Of a DNA stretch of 10,563 bases, positions 6,761 to 10,563 are shown in pieces (positions within the stretch are counted from its first letter, which is position 1; each line of letters begins with the position of its first letter). The DNA is from Promethearchaeota archaeon. Lineage in GTDB: Archaea; Asgardarchaeota; Lokiarchaeia; Sigynarchaeales; SOKP01. The notes below the pieces were generated by a model. The model searched no databases, was not told the DNA's origin, and saw only the letters and a list, made by a program, of their open reading frames with translations. Position numbers and translations under genes: made by a program. Location: NCBI GenBank assembly GCA_030620005.1, contig JAUXAJ010000183.1:1-10563 (forward strand), written 5' to 3'.

Positions 6761-7162
6761 TTATTCTAGAGGAAAGATCTTCTTTTTCACTTCTTTTATA
6801 TCTTTAAAATCAGAATCGGTAGAATATATTATCAAATTATTTAAATCTGCACATCCGCTCACATAAGCATCAACTATGGATAATAATTGCCCATATTTGC
6901 ATTTTAAATATCCAGATTTCATCGTTAGTTGTTCATTTATTTCAACAATATTAATTTTAGAATTTCTAAGAGAAATACTTCTTATTAAAGCAGTTTCCTT
7001 ATCTAATTTTTCACATGCTTTATAATAATACTCACATAGATTTAGTTCTAAAGTAAATGCCTCAATTGTACCATTTTTTATTTGATTAAAAATTGTTTTG
7101 ATATCTTGGTTACCAATGAAATATAATTCAAAAATACCCGTATCTAAAAATATTCTTCTCAT
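6761..7162 (-). CDS. PIN-domain ribonuclease toxin (VapC-like)
   Basis: A 133-residue PIN-domain protein, the standard VapC length. The acidic Mg2+-binding set is intact: Asp7 in IFLDTGIFE, Glu44 in LNLCEYYYK, Asp98 in SIVDAYVSG, and Asp116/Asp118 in STDSDF near the end. VapC toxins cleave tRNA or other RNA when freed from their antitoxin. The antitoxin-like gene lies 24 bases upstream on the same strand, giving the usual antitoxin-first operon. The ATG at 7162 has only a weak purine run upstream (GAAAG), so translation may depend on coupling. All catalytic residues being present, the toxin should be active. The module lies between two direct repeats in an otherwise decayed stretch. Confidence 0.88.
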   Translation of the reverse strand: MRRIFLDTGIFELYFIGNQDIKTIFNQIKNGTIEAFTLELNLCEYYYKACEKLDKETALIRSISLRNSKINIVEINEQLTMKSGYLKCKYGQLLSIVDAYVSGCADLNNLIIYSTDSDFKDIKEVKKKIFPLE

Positions 7163-7186
7163 GATTTAACTTTCATTCATTGTTTC

Positions 7187-7423
7187 TCAAGTTTCTTTTT
7201 TTTCTTTTGTTCTATCTTCATGAATCTCTCGTATTATTTCATGACCCAATTCTTTAGAATCAACTCCAAATAGATCTTCTAAATCTATTATTGGAATATA
7301 TAATAAACCTAGTTTATGCTCTCTAACGACAAATTTAGAACCGTCTTGTATATTTAATTTTTTTCTTAATTTTGAAGGGATTGTAACCATTCCTCGACTT
7401 GTAACTGTTACTTCGTTTTTCAT
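7187..7423 (-). CDS. AbrB/SpoVT-type antitoxin (VapB-like)
   Basis: A 78-residue protein with the swapped-hairpin AbrB DNA-binding domain at residues 3-35 (VTVTSRGMVTIPSKLRKKL, then DGSKFVV). A C-terminal acidic/basic helix (LEDLFGVDSKELGHEIIREI and onward) probably wraps the toxin. It should neutralise the PIN protein encoded 24 bases downstream and repress its own operon by binding the palindrome at 7451-7468. Translation appears to start at the ATG after an A-rich leader without a Shine-Dalgarno site. AbrB-PIN pairs are very common in archaea, supporting the assignment. Confidence 0.88.
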   Translation of the reverse strand: MKNEVTVTSRGMVTIPSKLRKKLNIQDGSKFVVREHKLGLLYIPIIDLEDLFGVDSKELGHEIIREIHEDRTKEKKET

Positions 7424-7450
7424 TTTTTTTTTTTATATCCGATAATAATA

Positions 7451-7468
7451 ATAAATACTTGTATTTAT
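7451..7468 (-). promoter_or_regulatory. Palindromic operator over the antitoxin TATA box
   Basis: A perfect 8-bp inverted repeat (ATAAATAC / GTATTTAT) with a 2-base centre lies 28-45 bases before the antitoxin ATG. On the minus strand it contains TATAAATA, properly placed for a box A with transcription starting near 7439. AbrB-family antitoxins bind such symmetric AT-rich sites. A bound antitoxin would hide the TATA box, so autoregulation is the natural reading. Confidence 0.5.
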
Positions 7469-7552
7469 AACATTTTCATGTATTAAAAATATTTTTATGA
7501 ATTTTTTCAATTTGTAATGTAAATATTATTTTAATATTTAATTTTTTCTAAA

Positions 7553-7762
7553 ATGAATTCTGAATGATATAAAAAAGTTAATAGCTTTAGAATTGATTCA
7601 AAACTAAAGGAATGCATTACTAATTATACTTCAACAAGATTAATAAACACCAAAGGTCTAATAAAGAAATTACTTAATAATAAATTTCAACAAATTTTAG
7701 ATATAATCATTCAAAAATTAAAAAATACTATGCGTCAAGAGCGTGGCTTTCTTTCATGGTAA
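7553..7762 (+). pseudogene. Broken short frame with one in-frame TGA
   Basis: One frame reads MNSE, TGA at 7565-7567, then 64 codons to TAA at 7760. It contains NSFRIDSKLKECITNYTSTR, a Lys/Leu/Ile-rich helix (GLIKKLLNNKFQQILDIIIQ) and an ending MRQERGFLSW. The regular amphipathic pattern and the polar C-terminus are unlike random AT-rich sequence, so I read it as a decayed gene piece. No family is recognised, and the fragment could equally be noise. It lies in the 562 bases between the antitoxin and the second repeat. Confidence 0.3.
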
Positions 7763-7943
7763 ACTTTTATTTTTCATATTTTGCGTTATTTATTTCTTAT
7801 TGGGCGATATCAACGTGATTATTGTTGTTTTAGGATTCGGTGATTTTTTCTTTGCGCTCCTTTTTATTGAGTTTTTAATCGGTTTTAAAAAAATTTAAGA
7901 GAATTAATAAACGCACCAGAGTTATTTTCTTTTCTTTTTTTTC
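7763..7943. other. Intergenic stretch without a supported gene
   Basis: This completes the 562-base gap between the antitoxin start and the second repeat. It is T-rich on the plus strand. A hydrophobic frame runs to TAA at 7896-7898, with a possible GTG start at 7743, and could encode two membrane segments (VIIVVLGFGDFFFALLFIEF). T-rich DNA yields such frames by chance, and there is no ribosome-binding site. Nothing else is visible. Confidence 0.4.
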
Positions 7944-7952
7944 TTTATAATA
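7944..7952 (+). promoter_or_regulatory. Candidate TATA box ahead of repeat copy 2
   Basis: TTTATAATA sits about 61-69 bases before the ATG at 8013. Transcription would begin near 7975-7980 and the leader would contain the inverted repeat 7980-8004. The box lies outside the repeated segment, so it may not be the original promoter of the repeated gene. Confidence 0.3.
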
Positions 7953-7979
7953 TTTAAGTTCCTTTCTTTAATTTCGGGA

Positions 7980-8004
7980 AATTTACTAATTTTATTAGTA
8001 AATT
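7980..8004 (+). repeat. Perfect 11-bp inverted repeat at the left end of repeat copy 2
   Basis: Arms 7980-7990 and 7994-8004 (AATTTACTAAT / ATTAGTAAATT) are exact complements around TTT, ending eight bases before the ATG. In copy 1 the left arm has lost one A (ATTTCTAAT at 6534-6542) while the right arm is unchanged. It could be an operator, a leader hairpin in a gene without a Shine-Dalgarno site, or the boundary of the duplicated unit. Confidence 0.55.
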
Positions 8005-8100
8005 AAAAGTTTATGGAAAATCCAATTCCTATATTAAAGTATTCAGAAGAGTGGTTTCAAGAACCACCGAATGGAAGATACATTGAACATAGAATAGACC
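7986..8100 (+). repeat. 115-base direct repeat, copy 2
   Basis: Partner of 6538-6652 in the same orientation, 1448 bases away. The match ends at GAATAGACC in both. Here the reading frame continues beyond the repeat, so this is the more complete copy of the shared gene start. Confidence 0.9.
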
Positions 8101-8215
8101 CAAATTACATTAATAGATTAAGCGAAAAAAGTAGGAAAAGGCATTTAAAAGAATATTCCAGTCTACTTGGGATTGGGATTTAGATGTTCTTTACCATAAA
8201 AAACAGAAGATTTGA
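8013..8215 (+). pseudogene. Frameshifted 5' fragment of the repeated unrecognised gene, copy 2
   Basis: From ATG the frame gives MENPIPILKYSEEWF, QEPPNGRYIEHRIDPNY and INRLSEKSRKRHLKEYS, and then stops at TAG 8181 after 56 codons. Shifting frame at about 8160 continues as STWDWDLDVLYHKKQKI to TGA at 8213. The shifted stretch is rich in Trp and Asp, unlike random sequence here, so a single-base indel is likely. The combined product would be about 66 residues and would still be truncated, because the convergent hydrolase gene ends 19 bases later. Function unknown. Confidence 0.55.
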
Positions 8216-8233
8216 TAAAGTGAATAAAGGATA

Positions 8234-9130
8234 CTATTTAAAAAATTTCTGAATGAATTCACCAATCTTTTCAATTCCCTGTTTACCTTCTGGAGTGAAT
8301 AGTGCAGTTGTTTGAAAAACATGCGGCATATCTTCCCAAATATCTAATTCGATATCAACGCCTGCTTCTTTAGCCCGTTTAGCGAATCTTACGGAATCAT
8401 CAAGTAATATTTCTGTGGATCCCACTTGAATGAAAATTGGAGGTAAGCCTTGAAGATCTGCGTAAAGGGGTGAAACATAAGGATTTTGAGGGTCTTCATC
8501 GCCTAAATATAAATCTGCGAAGAACTGTGCGTCATACAATTTAATCATTTGATCATTTTTCATATTTTTTACGCAAGATTCACCAGTAAGAGCTAAATCA
8601 GTCCATGGTGAGAGACATACGGCAGCAACGGGTAAAGAGATTCCCAAGTCTCTTAATTTTACGAGTGTTGCTAAAGTTAAGCCGCCTCCCGCAGAATCTC
8701 CCGCGATAATTATGTTGTCAGGTAATATTGCTTCTTCATCAGTCAGCCATTTATAAACTATAACAACATCTTCTAATGCTGCAGGAAATCTATTTTCGGG
8801 CGCTAAGCGATAGTCAATTGATAAGGCTCGAGCTTTAGCAACTCTAGAAATCCTTGAAGCAAGATCTTGGTGAGTTTTGATTGAGCCTTCCATGTAACCT
8901 CCACCATGCAAATATAAAACTACACGATGATTTATGATTTCAGGTGTTGTGATCCAAGCGGCTGGAACGCCTCCAGCATCAACAGATTCAACTTTTACAT
9001 CTTTTGGGAGTTTTATAATTGCAATGAATTCTTCCATTCCTTTTCGAGATTCTTCCACCCTTTTTTTAATAATTCTTGCCCGATTTTCAACCAATAATTT
9101 AAGCACATTTTCCATTTGTTTACTAACCAT
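8234..9130 (-). CDS. Alpha/beta hydrolase, hormone-sensitive-lipase (HSL) family esterase
   Basis: A soluble 298-residue carboxylesterase of the HSL (family IV) type, full length. An N-terminal helical cap (residues 1-45) precedes the core. The oxyanion motif is HGGGYMEGS with His75-Gly78. DYRLAPENRFPAALED follows at 106-121. The nucleophile elbow is GDSAGG with Ser146. The remaining triad members are Asp244 in STEILLDDS and His270 in MPHVFQ. Such enzymes hydrolyse short acyl esters, for example acetyl groups on sugars, which would suit a carbohydrate region, but no substrate can be read. The start is set by AAGGTGG ten bases upstream of the ATG at 9130. It is divergent from the GPH symporter at 9307 and has its own promoter. 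The gene ends TAG, 19 bases from the repeat-derived pseudogene. Confidence 0.92.
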   Translation of the reverse strand: MVSKQMENVLKLLVENRARIIKKRVEESRKGMEEFIAIIKLPKDVKVESVDAGGVPAAWITTPEIINHRVVLYLHGGGYMEGSIKTHQDLASRISRVAKARALSIDYRLAPENRFPAALEDVVIVYKWLTDEEAILPDNIIIAGDSAGGGLTLATLVKLRDLGISLPVAAVCLSPWTDLALTGESCVKNMKNDQMIKLYDAQFFADLYLGDEDPQNPYVSPLYADLQGLPPIFIQVGSTEILLDDSVRFAKRAKEAGVDIELDIWEDMPHVFQTTALFTPEGKQGIEKIGEFIQKFFK

Positions 9131-9140
9131 TACTTACTAA

Positions 9141-9147
9141 CCACCTT
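9141..9147 (-). promoter_or_regulatory. Strong Shine-Dalgarno site of the esterase gene
   Basis: On the minus strand AAGGTGG lies ten bases before the ATG at 9130, the best ribosome-binding match in the window. It decides between that ATG and the in-frame ATG five codons later. Confidence 0.75.
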
Positions 9148-9170
9148 CTTTTTTACCATAATTTTTTGTT

Positions 9171-9184
9171 TTAATATATAAAAG
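9171..9184 (-). promoter_or_regulatory. TATA box of the esterase gene
   Basis: The minus strand reads CTTTTATATATTAA, 41-54 bases before the ATG. With transcription starting about 26 bases downstream, the leader would just include the Shine-Dalgarno site at 9141-9147, a consistent arrangement. Confidence 0.5.
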
Positions 9185-9237
9185 TCTATTATATAGCAAT
9201 AAATAATAAACATTTTTAAAAGATAAAGTAGAACTAG

Positions 9238-9245
9238 TATAAATA
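9238..9245 (+). promoter_or_regulatory. TATA box of the right-hand GPH symporter
   Basis: TATAAATA lies 62-69 bases before the ATG at 9307, predicting transcription from about 9265-9270 with a leader near 40 bases. A second TATATA at 9190-9195 is also present, but the former has the better position. Confidence 0.45.
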
Positions 9246-9306
9246 CATCTACTAAAATTAAATTAATTGAGTTTAAAATTTTAGAAAACAATAAAGAAGA
9301 AATGAA

Positions 9307-10563
9307 ATGACTGATCTAGAACAACCTAAAAAGAGAAAATATCCCCTCTCTACATATATCTCGTTTGGAATTTTCTACCTTGGAATTAACGGGATGCAGA
9401 TTGCAGTTCTCCAAAATTACACGATTTATTATCAAGTAGAAGTTGGCCTGAATATTGGGCTGATGTTTATTGCCGGGATTTTTTATACGGTCTGGGACAT
9501 GTTTAATGATCCGATTCTTGGTCATCTTTCTGACCGCAACAATAGGTTTACAAGGCGATGGGGTAAAAGATATCCATGGATGGTAATTGGAACGATTGGT
9601 CTCCTCTTTGCAGTAGTGTTTCTATTCATATCGCCCAGTGTTTCTGTTGCAGGGAGTTTATTTGTATTTCTCTGGTTTTTGATTTTTCTTTCCATTTACG
9701 ATGGATTTTTATCTGCAATAATCATTAATTATAAGGCACTAATTCCGAATAAGTTTAAATCTAAGGATGATCGGATTCTCGCTTCTACATTAATTCAATT
9801 ATTCCTGATAATGGGTCCATTCATAGGGTTAATTTTTGCTCCCATGTTATTAAGCATTTCATATTTAGCAATGGCGTTGTTTTTGGTGGTGTTCATGTTA
9901 ATTTCCTTTCTCTTGTCCTTACCTGGTATAAAAGAAGATGAAGAGCTCAAAGAAACTTACTTCCTCGAAGAAATTCAACCAAAATCCTTTTTTCCGGAGT
10001 TTGTTAGCAATGTAAAACAATCATTTCGGGAAAAGTCGTTTGTTATTTTTGTTGTCGTTACGGTTTGTATTCAAATCACCTCAACCTTAGTGAACACTTC
10101 AATTCCTTATTATATAGTGTATGTCTTGGGATGGGAGCGCGAAATGCAAACCATTATCAACTTGCCATTTGTCCTGATGTCAGTGTTGCCGATCCCTCTT
10201 AATTTTTGGCTCATAAAAAAAGTTGGACACGAAAAAGCTTACAAATATTCGCTTATTTTACTACCCATTCCCATGTTGATCATGTTTTTTAGTTTTGGAA
10301 GTGCCGTCCTTGTAATGATTGGTGCTGGAATATATGGCATCATAGGATGCGTAATGATAATCGCGCAAGTTCCCATTCAAGCAGATTTTTTTGACGAGTC
10401 AGCAGTTAAATATCAAAAAAGGCAAGAGGGAATATATTTCGGTATATGGAACTTTTTTGGACGACTTAACACAGTAATTCAGTTGGGTATCTTATTTTTA
10501 ATCCAGACCATTTTTGGTTTTGACCCTGAGGCAACTACTCAAACCGATTTGGCGAAATGGGGA
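9307..10563 (+). CDS. GPH-family (MFS) sugar:cation symporter, 3' end missing
   Basis: The frame is open for 419 codons from ATG and runs off the right edge; family members are around 450-500 residues, so perhaps 40-80 residues are missing. A short basic leader (MTDLEQPKKRKYPLSTY) precedes the first helix. The GPH signature occupies residues 63-88: WDMFNDPILGHLSDRNNRFT then RRWGKRYPWM, with Asp68 and Asp76 at the cation site. A charged central loop (GIKEDEELKETYFLEEIQP) divides the halves, and about eleven hydrophobic segments are visible. The family imports pentoses, hexoses, glycosides or hexuronates. It differs extensively from the symporter at 4132-5598 and is not a recent copy. Upstream, GAAGAA at about 9296-9301 is the only weak ribosome-binding match. 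The divergent partner is the HSL-type esterase, possibly serving the same sugar ester. Confidence 0.9.
   Translation, partial: MTDLEQPKKRKYPLSTYISFGIFYLGINGMQIAVLQNYTIYYQVEVGLNIGLMFIAGIFYTVWDMFNDPILGHLSDRNNRFTRRWGKRYPWMVIGTIGLLFAVVFLFISPSVSVAGSLFVFLWFLIFLSIYDGFLSAIIINYKALIPNKFKSKDDRILASTLIQLFLIMGPFIGLIFAPMLLSISYLAMALFLVVFMLISFLLSLPGIKEDEELKETYFLEEIQPKSFFPEFVSNVKQSFREKSFVIFVVVTVCIQITSTLVNTSIPYYIVYVLGWEREMQTIINLPFVLMSVLPIPLNFWLIKKVGHEKAYKYSLILLPIPMLIMFFSFGSAVLVMIGAGIYGIIGCVMIIAQVPIQADFFDESAVKYQKRQEGIYFGIWNFFGRLNTVIQLGILFLIQTIFGFDPEATTQTDLAKWG

Noticed and set aside
7722..7898. Hydrophobic plus-strand frame that could be a two-helix membrane peptide
   Set aside because: T-rich DNA encodes Phe, Leu, Ile and Val by default; no ribosome-binding site and only a GTG start.
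6538..8100. A complete insertion sequence or composite transposon formed by the two repeats
   Set aside because: No transposase, terminal inverted repeats shared by both ends or target duplication could be seen; only the direct repeat is supported.
8934..9140. Open frame of 68 codons on the plus strand antisense to the esterase start
   Set aside because: It lies almost wholly inside the esterase gene, whose motifs, length and ribosome-binding site are convincing; a shadow frame.
1..10563. tRNA genes, rRNA, CRISPR arrays or riboswitches
   Set aside because: No cloverleaf, regularly spaced repeat or recognised structured leader was seen on either strand by eye.

Overview
The window is AT-rich DNA with compact genes and short leaders. 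TATA-like boxes lie about 25 bases ahead of plausible transcription starts, oligo-T tracts follow genes, and there is an AbrB/PIN toxin-antitoxin pair. Together with several GPH-type sugar symporters and HSL-type esterase and RraA-type genes, this suggests an archaeon, possibly an Asgard (Lokiarchaeia-like) lineage. That placement is inference; no rRNA or other marker gene is present.

Left part (1-3668, + strand). The last 26 residues of a probable GPH symporter run in from the left edge. A wrecked uroporphyrinogen-decarboxylase-like (UroD) gene follows at 120-434. Next is a two-gene cassette: an L-fucose/L-arabinose isomerase-superfamily protein (562-2040, possibly starting at an ATT at 541) and an FGGY carbohydrate kinase (2062-3645), ending in a hairpin across the kinase stop codon. 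Isomerase plus kinase is the classical opening of aldose catabolism (aldose to ketose to ketose phosphate). The usual substrate motif of xylulokinases is replaced, so the sugar is unknown.

Middle (3679-6487, - strand). A GPH sugar:cation symporter (4132-5598) and an RraA/HMG-aldolase-family gene (5813-6487) could supply uptake and a lyase step. Downstream of the symporter, beyond a 17-T tract, lies an orphan 75-residue frame that looks like the C-terminal tail of another GPH symporter, and then a 45-residue frame of unknown origin.

Right part (6488-8233). This is a decayed, insertion-prone island. Two direct 115-base repeats (6538-6652 and 7986-8100) hold the start of the same unrecognised gene, truncated at different points. 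Between them sit a VapBC-like module (PIN toxin 6761-7162, AbrB antitoxin 7187-7423) with a palindrome over its predicted promoter and a broken frame at 7553-7762.

Right end (8234-10563). An HSL-family alpha/beta hydrolase (- strand) is divergent from another GPH symporter (9307 onward, + strand), which runs off the edge. Both have recognisable promoters in the 176-base gap.

Overall this looks like an accessory carbohydrate-uptake and catabolism region with repeated transporter genes, gene remnants and one TA module. No RNA gene, CRISPR array or complete insertion sequence was seen.
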